Positions 46,918 through 59,611 of a DNA stretch of 64,000 nt are shown here, piece after piece. The notes beneath the pieces were generated by a model. It made no database searches. It had not been told where the DNA came from and saw only the letters and a list, made by a program, of their open reading frames with translations. Source of the DNA: Mytilisepta virgata (taxonomy: Eukaryota; Mollusca; Bivalvia; Mytilida; Mytilidae); assembly GCA_028015205.1 (NCBI GenBank), contig CM051517.1, forward strand, positions 62,201,455 to 62,265,454, in the 5' to 3' direction. The position numbers and the translations under genes are program-made. Position 1 is the first letter of the stretch, and every line of letters starts with the position of its first letter.

Positions 46918-48703
46918 AAAACAATAGAAACACGACGTAATAGACTCTGCACAGTAAAAGTCTTGTTTGTCACTAACTGCATCTGTTCTGGGGCTATGAA
47001 GCCTTGTAGTTATTTAAGGGTGATTTAGACCAGTTGATGTCAGATCAAACATAAGTACAATAGAGAGTCTGAATTGTTTTAGATATAGACATTTAACAGT
47101 GGTGGGCCTGGGTTAAACACATTTTAACATGTACCTAAACCTTTCCCCTATCTACCCTGACCCTATTTTGTGCATAATCCTGTTTTTTTCTAATTTTCTG
47201 TTTTGGTTTGTAAACATTTCTTGAAATAACTAATCAAAACAAGGTTTACTGCCCGTTTGCAATTTAATATAATATATAGTATTGTAGTTTTAACAAAAAT
47301 AGATGTAAAAAATAAATTGTTTATGACAAGCACTGCCCTGCAGTAATGATTAAGTTTACTGACTTAGTAATTAGCTGGATTGTTTTTTGTTTTTGTTTTC
47401 TTTCTGGGCATATATTTGTCAAAGTGGCTGAAGAATCAAACATATTTACTTTTCCCCAACTGTGTAGATTCTCATATTTAGTGGTTTAATGAGAAATCTT
47501 AAAAGTCAGTAGTAGCGTCATTCGTAAACAATCTGAAACAAATATTGATCGTATAAAAAATTAAAGACTTATGGTCTTTAGGATTTCTTGTGTGAGTATT
47601 ACTGCTATCAGATAGTCTTACATTATGTCACAATAAAAAAGCAAACAATAGCGGCACGGCATAACTGACTGTGCACAGTAAAAGTCTTGTTTGCCACTAG
47701 TGGGTTGCAAATATTGGTACCGTTTCTGTTTTTTGGCTATGAAGCTTTGTAGTTGTTAAGGGCGATTAAGATTTTGGAATCAGATAAAAATAGATAAAAT
47801 GCAAAACCTACTCCAAGCATAAATACCACAGATCGTCTGAATTGTTTTGGAAGACAAACTTTACACTTGTGGGCTTAAACACGTTTTTACATGTACCTAA
47901 ACATTTCCCTTATCTATACTGATCATTTTTGTGCATACAATTATTTTCTCCCATAATTGTTTTGTAAAAATTTGCGACGAAAAGTGGTTAACATAAATAT
48001 TTAATATATTATGGTAGTATTGTGGTTATAACAGAAATAGATGTAACAAAAAATAATGTTCGTATCAAGCACTGCCTTGCAGTTATGATTAATTTCACTG
48101 ACATGATAATTAGCTATCTCATTTGAAATGCTGGTTGAAGCAACGTAAATTATGGAAATATTGTCAATTATCTAGCGATCCAGGTGTTTTGGGTGCATGC
48201 TGGTTTTCTGTATTTCAATACAATAAACCAATATCGGACGTAGATTTGTTCTAAATAATTGTTTATACAAACTTCTAAATGACATACAACAGGGAAAAAA
48301 GTTAAATATTCTAACTAAAAGGTTGTCATGATTTAATCTGTTATATAGTTTTTTGTTTGTTTCATTTGTAGTTTTGTTTTATGTTTTTTGTTTCTTTCAA
48401 AACGTCGCATTGATTTAATGAGAAATCTTAAAAGTCAGTAGTTCAAATGTAGCTACATTCGCAAAAAAATCTCAAACAAATATTGATCCTATTTGCTTTA
48501 GGATTTCTTTTGTGAATGTTACTGCTGTCCGATGATCCTTCATTATGTCACAATCAGGAAACAAAAAAAAAAAAAAAAAAAACAAAAAACAAAAAACAAA
48601 AAACAAAAAACAAAAAAACTAAGCGGTATAAATGGTTGTGCACAGCAAAATTCTTGTTTGTCACTGGTTGCTATATTGCTACTGCATCTGTTTTGATGCT
48701 TAT
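46918..48703 (+). repeat. Diverged local tandem duplication upstream of the candidate membrane exon
   Basis: The marker GCACAGTAAAAGTCTTGTTTG occurs at 46949 and 47673, and as GCACAGCAAAATTCTTGTTTG at 48640, a spacing of 724 and 967 bases. Several other blocks recur in the same order: ACATGTACCTAAAC, ACAAGCACTGCC then GCAGT, TAATGAGAAATCTTAAAAGT, and ACATTATGTCACAAT. Units one and two are near full length and the third is a fragment cut by the foldback at 48702. An A/CA-rich low-complexity run lies at 48564-48618. Confidence 0.78.
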
Positions 48704-49085
48704 AGCACTTTTCAGAAACTCATTTCGGAATCACGATTCTGACTCTAAAAGTATAATTTGAAGCAAGTTACTTCCCTTGCTGGGACGTAGCAGTGGTTCG
48801 CTGCGGTGCATTTATTACTTTGATATGCAAATATATCCAGCTATATAATCAAGTTTGTTTACCAGTATATTGGAAGCAAAAAGATCGTAAGTAGTTCCCA
48901 AATTTATATAAGCCAAACATTACGTGTAAATTAACAAGTTTTGAAAACAGTTAATCTATTACTCTTCATTGCAGCGAACCAGTACTACTTCACGGAACAT
49001 CCCATCAAGGGAAATAACTTGCTTCTATTTATAATTTTAGAGTCAGAATCGTGATACCAGAAATGAGTTTCTGAAAAATGCTATA
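48702..49085. mobile_element. Foldback/MITE with terminal inverted repeats of about 100 bp
   Basis: The left end (ATAGCACTTTTCAGAAACTC, then AATCACGATTCTGACTCTAAAA) is repeated in reverse complement at the right end up to 49085. The complementarity runs on through the CCCTTGCTGGGACGT and GCGAACCAGTACTACTTC segments. No coding frame is seen inside. It is a non-autonomous DNA-transposon type element, related to 45045-45329. Confidence 0.78.
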
Positions 49086-49923
49086 TAGCAAAACCAAAGG
49101 TACAAGCACAAATACAGCACGAATGAATACTTTTTTCGAACCATTTGTATTGATATTGTAATGTTACTGTCAAAACAGGCACAGATACCCAAGGATGAAA
49201 GATTTGAAACTTTTACCTAATACATAAAATACAGAAAAATTACGAATACATCTCTAGTACACGTACATGAACATCCAAAATATGGAAAGGTACGGCCAAT
49301 ATCGGATTTCCAGGGAGGGGTCATTTGTGTTGTGTGTTAGGGTGGTTTGCTAACATAACATGGCATCGAGCTAAATCTTTAATATTTTTTGCGTATGGTG
49401 ACTGTGTTTCTTGGTTAATCCGACGTTCAGATGCATCTGTAAGCTTCCAAGACTTCCTATAAAGAGGATTACGATCACAAACGGTACGCAACCCATGTAT
49501 TATACGGATTTTTGTTAAAATAAATAAATGCTCATTTCTCAAAATTTACATGTTTTTTTAATAGACATTAGAGATATAAAACTTCTTTGTAATTCATTTT
49601 GAGAATTCTAATTTTTTTCTTATTTATTTTTTATTATTGTTTTGGGGAGAAACACAGACAAAAATGATCGGTAATAACGGTTTTACATTCAGTTTATTGA
49701 TTTATTGATTAATATTTGATAATATAATAATATCTAAACTAATATAAAGATTTTTTTGGTAATTAGACTTTCAACATGTTCAATTAAAAGATAATTAAGA
49801 CTTACCGACGTTCAATAATGAAAAGTAATATATGTTATTAAGTCTGCATTCTGTTATGTTAAAATAAAACCTTTATTAGCCAGAGTAATGATAGTTTCTG
49901 ATTTTTCAGCAATGTCGCATTTC

Positions 49924-49952
49924 TCTCTCTCTCTCTCCCTCGCTCGCTCGCT
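49924..49952. repeat. (CT)n and (CTCG)n microsatellite
   Basis: CTCTCTCTCTCTCTC followed by CCTCGCTCGCTCGCT. Confidence 0.85.
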
Positions 49953-50869
49953 AATTTACAGACCTACAGACCCTTTCAAGATATTATTACATGTATGAAT
50001 ACAAACTACAGTATACTTTGGTCTGTTGGTTGATAAACTTTCCCTTAAAATTTTGAATACTTTTATTGGACTTTTGACCAAAAAAGCGTATCACCCAACT
50101 TATAAAATTGTGAAAGTCTGTATAGTATATTAAAACAATTTACCGAGTACAAACTAATCATAAACTAATTCACATCATCCAAGAATTGGTGTCAGAGGAA
50201 ACTTTCCAATACGTGATTAACGCTACAAATTGATAATAAAAACTTCGAATGCGTTATTAAAAACTTGAGTTCTTCGTGTATTTAACGATTTGGAACTTGA
50301 TATTGTACAGATATTAAGCCTTATTTTATTGAAGTAACAATAGATAAAACGACAAAGAGCGAGTGGTATAGTTCCCTTGTGATCTTAATCTGCTGATTGA
50401 TTTGTCCTTCGATGTTAAAGGCACTGATAAATTCAAATCCCACACACTAATCTTATAAAGTACTTGTCTTCCGTGAAAAGTGCACAATGTTGATAGTACA
50501 ATTCTAAATACTGTTTAATAATGCAGAAATGTAAGTTAAAAACACAAGATCAGGTTACCGAAGCTAAAATGTGTCCACAAATTTGACATCCTAACTCGAG
50601 AAACCGTTCCGTTAACTTAACTAAGGACTGAGATATCTCTCTAGACCATTATACGATAAGTCTTAGTCTTAAGATATTCTCGTTATATGTATCCTATGCC
50701 CAATAAGATAAACGATGTATTGCATATATGCATCAGACAAATATACAAGCGACAACCTACATCTGAAAAATCATCTCATGTATAGTTCCGTCCCTAGATC
50801 CCGGTAGTTTTTTGTTTGACACCTTTCTATAATTTTGGGATTTGAATCTGAAGTTCGGCGTTTTCTTTT

Positions 50870-50960
50870 ATTATTTCAGATTTCTAAATTTTTGGCCTTG
50901 AGCACTGACGACGAGTCACAAAAATTTTCAAATGTACACAAAATCTATTTGAAAATGGGT
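50870..50960 (+). repeat. Dispersed repeat, GAGCACTGCTGATGAGT family
   Basis: AAATTTTTGGCCTTGAGCAC followed by TGACGACGAGTCACAAAAAT. Confidence 0.5.
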
Positions 50961-51094
50961 GTTCTGGTGATTTTTTTTATGTCAATTTGCAAACTAGTAA
51001 CACAATTTTAATCTTAAAACGGCTAATATAGCCTTATTAAATCTAGCTTGGTCTTGAAATGCAAGATACACGTTACAAAATCAATTCAAGACAT

Positions 51095-51225
51095 GTTATT
51101 TGGCAATCAATCAAGATCGGTTAAGACAAGTTTAGATCAGTTCAGCACATGTAAAGTTACACATTACTTAATTAGTTCTTATCTTTTATGAATTGATCTT
51201 AACCAGTCTTGATTGACTGCAAGAC
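51095..51225. repeat. Short imperfect foldback
   Basis: GGCAATCAATCAAGATCGGT and TAAGACAAGTTTAGATCAG pair loosely with TTGATCTTAACCAGTCTTGA and TTGACTGCAAGAC. TGATTGACTGCAAGAC also occurs at 32171. Confidence 0.5.
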
Positions 51226-51682
51226 CTTTTATCCTTTTTTTGGTCCTATTAACTTGTTTTTGTATTACTAATGTTAATTAAAACATTTGAAAACCTGGAC
51301 GTTGAACGACAAAATGTTAATAAATGAATTTATTTATATTCTTTAACTGGAGAAAATTTTCACATCAAAAGTACATGTGGCTGCTGTTCTTACATGCATG
51401 GACTAAATATATGGTATTATTTCAAAACTTTTTCTGAACATTTAAAAATGGGACAAATTAAAACTTTCAAACGAAAATTATTTTCTTGACAATTGCTGAG
51501 TGCGAAAGACGATTAACAAATGCATAGATTAATACATCTAACGTAAATCAATTTTGATGATGTACAAAGGTATTTTTCCTGTTTTCACACACTGATGAAT
51601 TTTCCTGACATTCCAAAATACTTAAAAACTATTGCTTATCTGCATATTCCCAGAGTTTATAAAAATGACAAATATAACTTAA

Positions 51683-52400
51683 ACCAAAAAAAAAAAAAAA
51701 AAAAAACGCAATTCATTAGACAGAGAAACCTGTGAAGACAGATGAACAACCACAAGCACAACAAATAAACAATGAAAGCTAAAATAACAATGAACAACAC
51801 GAACTCCTATAAAAACCAGGGTACTCCGGGTAAGCAGTTCCTTCTCCATTTAAGGCATCCGTCGTGAAATCAATCCGGTGGAAGTAAAAAAATCGGTGGA
51901 GGTACATGAAATATTACAACCACAAATGTTTAAATTCATTCACTCCAGTAATATGAACAAACATTACAAGTCTTTTTATATGCTAATGCAGCTATCGACT
52001 TTTTTCGATGATAAATAATTTCTTTAATAAATGTTTTAACATTCTTCCTAAGCCGCTGAATGTGAGTCTCTAGACACGGGGGCAAACCCAAAGTTGACGT
52101 TGGTATCAGAGAAAACACATTACAGTATTTCAATATCGAAGATGATGTTGGACCTGTTCCCACTGTCGTAACCGTTCGTGTACCTCCACCGATTTGTGAC
52201 TAACACCGGATGCACTTTGTTGAACTTCACGACGGGTGCCGTATAAGGAGCAGGAACTCCCATCCTTCCGGAGCACAAGAGCTCACTCCTGGAATGTTTT
52301 TAAAGGAGTTTGTGTTGTTCATTGTTTTTTAGTTTTCAGTGTTTATTTGTTGTGCTTGTAGTTGGGTTTGTCTGTCTAATGTATTGCGTTTTTTGGTTTG
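51683..52400. mobile_element. 718-bp foldback element with arms of about 230 bp
   Basis: The left arm (51683-51926) and right arm (52157-52400) are inverted copies. Shared blocks include CACAAGCACAACAAATAAAC, ACAATGAACAACAC, CCGTCGTGAA and ATCGGTGGAGGTACA. The loop (51927-52156) holds a minus-strand frame of about 75 residues (M-G-T-G-P-T-S-S-S-I-L-K-Y-C-N...), unrecognised. The arms resemble the dispersed family at 34567-34825, suggesting that some dispersed copies are single arms of such elements. Confidence 0.72.
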
Positions 52401-52589
52401 CTCCTTGGGTATCTTTGTCCTTTTTCCTACTTGGAGTTAGCTGTATGATGTTTGAAATGAAAATAAAAAAGATGTTACAGGTTAACAAGATCATGACAAC
52501 ATTTCAATATAATACTAGACTATTAGTTCATGCTGTCAAGACTGTATGCCATTTAGAAGTTTAAATAAACAATTAATTAGAACCAAGCT

Positions 52590-52820
52590 ATTTCTGATAT
52601 TGGTTTATTGTGTTAAAATTCATAAAAGCAGCATGCACCCGAAACACCTGGATGGTTAGATAATTGATAATATTTCCATGATTTATGTTGGTTCAGCCAG
52701 CATTTCAAATATAGCTAATTACCAAGTCAATAAGTTAAATTAATCATAAGTGCAATGCAACAGAGAGCTTGATATAATAAAAAAATTGTTACATCTAATT
52801 TTGTTATAACCACAGTATTA
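52590..52820 (-). repeat. Inverted partial copy of the 48 kb duplicated unit
   Basis: Read on the minus strand this segment matches about 48020-48235: the blocks around ATAACAGAAATAGATGTAACA, ATGCTGGTTGAAGCAACGTA, GGTGTTTTGGGTGCATGCTG and ACAATAAACCAATATCGG reappear with substitutions. No gene is seen in it. Confidence 0.7.
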
Positions 52821-53204
52821 TCAATCATATGAACTTGTATTAAATAAAGTAACTAACGTTCGTCGCAAACGCCATTTATGTCAAGTTAAGTATCACCTGT
52901 CGTGATTTTCTATATCATCAAATGTTTACAAAAATTGAAAGAAGTAAAATTCAGCCTTTATATTTTGTTTTCGTCATGGGTCTGTCGATTGGGTTGCTCA
53001 TGTATGTCATATTTTAACTTTTCGGTTATTATATATTATCAGTGTTATTAATTATGTATTCTTTTTATGGAAAAAACACCTATTTCCAGTGGTATCCATT
53101 CTGCAAATATATCAGTAAATGCATCGTATACAGCATAGTGTAAATTTACTACATCTAATATTAGTATCTTTGGATTGTTATTCTATTTTTTATACCAAGA
53201 ATTT

Positions 53205-53555
53205 ACGTATTTTGTCATATGTGAGGTTGCTGGTTGATGTCCTTTTTTGCTGCTCTTCAAGGGGGTTAAAAAAATGTTTCCTACATTTAATCAACATCAT
53301 AACACTAAAGGCGCCGAAACCTAGGTTTGACTTTTATAATAACACAATTAATCATACTTGGTCATAATTGTATTACTTATAATCGATTTGAGTATATATA
53401 AAAATGCCTCATGACATTTCATAAGACAAAGTGTGCTTCAGTTTATTACAGAAGACAACCGTAAGTTATTAAAATGGTCCCATCATTAAATATATTTTTG
53501 TTGACTGAATTTCAAATCAAATATTTAAAATCAACAAACAAATGAAGTAAAATAT
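53205..53555 (+). repeat. Duplicated segment, copy A (without insertion)
   Basis: Collinear with 58873-59620. Shared blocks include ATTTTGTCATAT, TCAACATCAT, CCGAAACC, GTCATAATTG, AGTATATATA, ATAAGACA and ATGGTCCCATCATT. The similarity fades on both sides. It contains the TATA-like box and small ORF described separately. Confidence 0.8.
53393..53545 (+). promoter_or_regulatory. TATA-like box and 23-codon ORF, copy A
   Basis: TATATATAAAA is followed about 75 bases later by an ATG at 53474 and a 23-residue frame, M-V-P-S-L-N-I-F-L-L-T-E-F-Q-I-K-Y-L-K-S ending at TGA 53543-53545. The duplicated copy keeps the TATA run, the spacing and the open frame, including a 3-base length change. The arrangement resembles a core promoter with a 5' leader. 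Whether it is transcribed, or the ORF translated, cannot be told from sequence. Confidence 0.3.
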
Positions 53556-56500
53556 CAGTCAAGGAGTATATTTATTTCCTGGCTAAAGTCTGATACCACA
53601 ATTTCGAAAACGACCAGCAGTCATGTGAATAAAAGTATTCAAGGAATATGGAAGACACAGGGTGTCGGGCAACATAATTCGGACTCCAAGTTCCGTAAAG
53701 CAACACGACAGCAATCAGGACTCCAATTCATGAATCTAAAGATGATTTTTGCATGTCACATGATTTACAGCAAACAAAAAGCGGACCATCGCTATGCACT
53801 ATATAAGCAAAGATGATCTTATACAAAACGTAGGACAATTTAAAGATGCATCAATCAATCAAGTTGCCGCAAGTTCGGAAAGAAAAAGAACAGATGAAAA
53901 CTACAGACGCTTTGGAAGAATAAATTCGCAAAACACAAAACATGTCAGCATAAGAAGCAATGCAACTTATAGCTGAACATGAAACTTTACCTTCAGACGT
54001 GGTTTAACGGAACAAACTAGACCGAAGCATGGCAGATGATTTTTGTGGGGATGAGGCGCACGTTTAACTAAGACTGCGAAAAAAATAATCGATGAAGAAA
54101 ATACAATTAAATCGGCCATTTTGGAGGAATCAGGAAGAGACCTGTGGGAAACTTATTAAAAGATCTTGATTTTAAATACCCTAATCAATTTTAAGAATTT
54201 AAAATTATACAAAACAAACTAGACAGAAACATGGCAAAAGATATGGGGTATGCAATAAAGAGGAACATAATCAATTTTAAGATTTTAAGTACCCCATTCT
54301 GATGTTTAACGGTAGTTCTGGATGCTCGAGATGTGTAATAATACCCCTGCAACCCCCCCCCCCCCTCCCCCCCTCCGCCCCGAAGGGATATTTTCCATCT
54401 GTTACTGTTATATTGATATATATTAAACTGAACTATTACATATGACGAAAAGGTATATTAAGTAGTTTCTTAGAAGACGTATAACATATGATCTGAATGC
54501 ATAGTGTGTTTTCTTTTGTCTTGATTCTTTCATAAGTATGGCGGCAAATATTGTTTTGACCATGACTGAATTGAATAATTTTCCCTAATCATCAGATGAC
54601 CATCTGTAATTGAAAAGCGTTTCGTGTACTTTTTCACACTTCAGAACTGACAGCCAATCATTATAAATCAAATAAAACCTGTCCTTGGGGATTTTAATTT
54701 ACGATCACTACTACAGCTTCGTCGATACTCCAGGAACTGTCCAGGAAATCTGTTAGACTTCTGCCTTCCATACAAATGTACGCAATTAGAAAATTTCAAA
54801 GGATTACAGATATGTGTTATTATATTGCTAACATTGTTATACAAGAAATATGAATATGACGTTTAAGTGGAGCTGCTAACAATGTTGCTACAAATTTCTT
54901 TTGCTTTATATGGTACCAACTGTTTGATTCTAAATATATGAAATATGAAATAAGACGGATATGGGGTAAATGTCAAGGCGACAACAAAGTGTATTAACCA
55001 AAAATACACAATTACATCTGATTGGTGCACATATGGAACACGATGTCTTGGGCTTGTAGTTGGCTGCATGTTTTTTGTGTGACTTTAATCTGAATAACAG
55101 CAATAAAAGCATGTTCCTTTAATTGAATCCTGACACGTATTGGTTCGAATTTATCTACTAAAACTGTGTTAAAAAGGTAGTTTTACCATCTTAATTCTTT
55201 GGGTATCATGTTGGGATTTTTTATCCATTTTTTTCGGGTTTCAGGAACTACTGACTAAGACATATTCTAAGAAATGTGCATATTGCTTTCGGTAATTTAC
55301 CCTTCGTATTTGATAGATTATAGCTCATCAAATATATACGTTTTGATTATGGAAGGATATGGGGTGTGCAATAAAAAGGCAACATCCAATAAGACAGGAC
55401 AGAGAAAAAGAGCAACAAAGTCTGTGCATCGCCGTGTAATCTTGAACCTAAACACGTGACAAGCTCTAAGTTTCCAACTTAAATATTGGTGTTAAATTGT
55501 CAAAAATTGCTAACCATAAATCTTTTTACTACTTTGCTGTCTCTTAAACGATCGCTTATAATTCAGAAGACTCAAAACGTCTCATTTAGTTTATGTTACT
55601 TAAGACAAAGTGACATAGTCTACAACTTTGCAATTTATAACTCAGTAAACAGTGTGGTTTTGATTAAAAAAAAGCAGACGTTTTCTTCAAACATGTAAAG
55701 CTAAGTGAAAATAATTCGTTTAAACCATCAAACTGTCTGACATTACAGCATTTAATCATGCCTTTTTCCATTTGAAGTTGGCAGATATGTATTAAACATT
55801 GGTCAGATGTAAACAGTGATGAATTATGGTTGAACATATTTAACGTTCGGTATCATATGATTGTTCTAAAGAAATTTTTTCTTAAGCATGTTATTTTGTA
55901 ATTTTTATGACATGTAGGCATTTTGATAAAAGTTGGTCTTTCACAGTCTATTTTAATGTTAAAACAACTAGTAACAATATTTTGTTCTCTACATACATGT
56001 ATTTTGAACAAACACAAAAATGAAATAGATATATTCTTTCTTATATTATACATGTGTCAAAAAATGACGAAAATTAAATTTTCATGTTAATTTTAAGCTG
56101 AAGGTAGTAATCTAACAACCATAGAAGTTTAGAAGAACAGTGTAGCCATAAAATATCGGGTTCAAAACCAGCTGAGCAAAACTATGTACGAGGGACATCA
56201 CTTGTAATTAATCGTTGTTAATATTTCCATAAAACGCAAGCAAAAGAAAACAGCAAAACAATAAGTTCACCCAATACAAAAGTACTGTCTTTTGGAGTCA
56301 TGAATGAAAACAGGGACTTATAATACACTGATATGTAGTAGTGACGTCAACATGTTGTACAATTTAAGAAAACTTTGGGGATTGAAAAAGAGGTAATTGT
56401 AATTGACTGTAATTGATTACTTTTTCTTATTTAATCGAGTTTTTTTTTAATTGCGTTTAATTGAAATTTGTATTCTAATCACACGTACTTTTCAATTACA

Positions 56501-58872
56501 ATGCAATTAACTTTATAAAAATACATTGTATGACATTTGGATACGCTGTACAGCTGCAGAATAACAACATTAAAAGAATCAAAATTTAATTCAAAGAGTC
56601 TTTTATGCAACAGTTTATTTCTAATATTTCTATTACAGTATGCATGTAAGACACAATAACGGCAAACCAGCAACACTGTATGCTTCATAAGTACTGAAGC
56701 AGCTCTTGACAATTTTTTTACAAATAGAGTTGCTGTATTTACATTTCAAATACATGGAGCATGTTCAGCGTGTTGTTTTTTTTATTGGTCTTCTACATCT
56801 CACAACTAACAGGCTGCGTGAACATTAAACATCTTCATTGCTTCAACTAATTTTGTATAATTGAAATCCATTATCTGTGAAAATTTCCTTTTATTCCATC
56901 AGAAACCACATCAACCAAATTACAAACGAATGATTCTCTCGTTATTCAAAGCACATGGAACTATTCATTGTCAGGTCCGAAGTATATAATCTTTCCTTTG
57001 ATTTTCATTTGTACAGTCTCAATTATGTGGATAAAGGAAAGATTTTTTTGCCTTAATTAGACGGATAAAAGCAAGATTATTTGTCTTCGCAATAAATTAT
57101 GTACGTGAAAACATCGATGACGACATTACTGTAATTACGGTGGTACAAAAAAGACACGTTAATTCAGTTACATAAAATATCTAATAGCTAATGTTTAATT
57201 AAATTTCTCACGAATGGCTTGTAGTGCTACACCCTTGTGAATCATTGTAGGGGTATTGTCCTGCTGTTTTAACTCCTACAGAAACTCATTCGATATTTCT
57301 ACACCCATTTTTCTTTGCAGGAGAGAAATATCTAATTTCCTTGATTATGATTGATGCGAATGACACTGGATGAAAATATGACTAAACTATGATAGATTTC
57401 ATTTTGACACAAAGTGGTGCAATTATTTCTTTAGTTATTAAAATAATCTTAGTTTCGAGATAACAACATATATCATCATTATGAACTCATTTAGACTTCC
57501 AGAAATAATTAACTGTAAATAAAAATTCAATAAAGTATTTCCTTTCTTACGGGAAATTGAATTTCCCACAACAAGTTTTCCTAATTCCCCATCCCTTTAT
57601 GAACACATAAGTTAGCGATGTCATTTTTATGATTTTTGCAATGCTTTGAGCAGAGCTATTATGTTGAAAGGTTTTTCCTTGGGGAATAAAGCCACTGGAA
57701 ATAAAGCACATCTGAACTCTTAATGACCACGACATCATTCGGAATTAGGACTCAGTATCTCTGCTTAATTTACACAAATGTTAAAAGCAAATGCATTGGA
57801 TTCTCCGTAATGCATTTACTCTTCAAATTGTACAATTTCCTAATTGAATAAAACGTATAAGTAGAAAATACAGAAAAATCATTGGATATTTTAACTTAGA
57901 ACAACCAACTTCGATTTTGTCAATGGCGAAAAATGCAGTATTTAACATAACACTTTGACTAATATGCCTGCGTAAACATTTCGCTCATTTTAAATTCAGT
58001 GATTGCAAGTTTTCCTATGGATGGTAGGTTGGTTCTCTCTGACTTCCTCAACCAATAAAAACTGGCCGGAAATAGCTAATTCTATGCTGAGCATGACATA
58101 AAACCTCTTTCAACGAACATATAACATTCAAAGACTCAACTTTTGTTTTTTATACAAAGATATGCGAATCTCGACTTCATGAGAATTTCTCAGTTGCTAG
58201 TATATTTACGGCTCATCGCAATGGGGTTAAATCCTTTCAGCTGTCGTTGTTATTTAAACCTGAAATCATGTTTCATAGTTCATTAGATAAAAATTTAGAT
58301 AGAAACCGCTTATCACCGACCGTGGTATAGTAAATAGAAACGGTACTGTACATATGTTACTGCTGAGAAAAGGGAAATTTGCAATTGGAAAGGCGTCTCA
58401 TAAAGTCTTGATTTCAACTATTCTCTATATACGAGTCTAAATATAACGTAACGTTGTGGTCTCTGCAATGGAAATGTAACGGGTTAGATAAAACCCTTAC
58501 AGTTAGAATTTCGCAGATTTAGACAGTACATCATTTAAATATCTAAAAATGAAGTAAGAAAATGTTTGAATTTGTATTTACAACAATGCATGTGGTTTTG
58601 TGCTAGGAATGTCTTCAAATGCTTTAATTTTATTTGTATATGAATTGATATTGTTATTTTACGGCTTTTCATATATTTTGCAAGGGTCCTAAGAAATAAT
58701 GCATCAAAATGGATCTATGTATCAAAATTATCTTTCATTGACTCTTTTAATAAAAACATGAACATTGTAGGTTATAATGACATTCTTTGTATAGATCAAC
58801 AGTTCATGGAATTTCACACGGGGGATTTGTTATTTTGTTTTGTAACTTTGATATCATTAACTTGCACTATCC
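53556..58872. other. AT-rich sequence, no gene supported
   Basis: Plus frames at 53625-53976 are polar and unrecognised. A C-rich run (C13TC6TC2) lies at 54352-54377. The remainder has only short chance frames. Confidence 0.4.
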
Positions 58873-59024
58873 ACCTATTTTGTCATATTTAAGATTGTCT
58901 GTTCGTGTCCTTCTTTTGCTAAACTTCCAAAGGATTAAAAGTCATGTTTCCTGTATTACTTCAACATCATTGTTATTGTAGCATAAAATTAAAGTTCACG
59001 AAACCATAGTTTGGCTATGAGGAT

Positions 59025-59407
59025 AAATATAGATTCTCCTTCAGGCACGAGTGAGTTATGGAATTTCTCTACCCGAAATAGTCAAATTTTCGATTATCAA
59101 CACCGGAGCCTTTAGCGAGTGTGTTAAAATCTAAAATTTAACTATTGAGGGTGGAGAAATTCCATAACACACGAGTAAATTGAAGGAGAATCTGTTTCTC
59201 CTATGATTTTTGACAAAAACCTAAGAAAATGTCGTTGCTATGGAGGTTGTTTACATAGACGTCATTTCGGGACTTCTCTAGTTTATCGTTCCAATAACTG
59301 TAGAAAAAACGGCGGTAATTCCCACGCAAAAATTTAATCACTGGGAAGTGGTTAAAAATATTATGTATTTTTATCCCACAAATTAAACAAGTCAAGAATA
59401 GGAGAAA
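59025..59407 (+). mobile_element. 383-bp foldback-headed interspersed element, copy 2
   Basis: Same structure and length as 46017-46399, by eye with only scattered substitutions. It interrupts a segment duplicated at 53205-53555, where the corresponding site is empty, so this is a genuine insertion rather than part of the duplicated unit. Confidence 0.82.
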
Positions 59408-59453
59408 GAATCAATCGTACTATGTCATAATTACGGTTTTTATAATTGATTTT

Positions 59454-59611
59454 AGTATATATATAAACGCCTCATTACATTTTATAAGACATCGTATGCT
59501 TCACTTTATTTCAGAAGACGAGCGTATCTAATTAAAATGGTCCCATCATTTAACATCTTTTTGAAGTCGACTGAATTTCAAATTAAATATTTATATTCAC
59601 CAAATAAATGA
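59454..59611 (+). promoter_or_regulatory. TATA-like box and 24-codon ORF, copy B
   Basis: The counterpart of 53393-53545. TATATATATAAA is followed by an ATG at 59537 and 24 codons, M-V-P-S-F-N-I-F-L-K-S-T-E-F-Q-I-K-Y-L-Y, ending at TGA 59609-59611. The frame, start context (AAAATGG) and stop are kept. Differences from copy A include several synonymous third-position changes and one in-frame 3-base indel. Confidence 0.3.

Larger units (their letters stand above)
49086..51682. other. AT-rich sequence with minor repeats
   Basis: Holds the microsatellite at 49924 and repeat fragments at 50870 and 51095. A minus frame at 49321-49542 looks GC-richer than its surroundings but is not recognised. Confidence 0.4.

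Noticed and set aside
49321..49542. 73-residue minus-strand frame with higher GC than its surroundings
   Set aside because: Could be a fragment of a coding sequence, but no family or exon borders were recognised.
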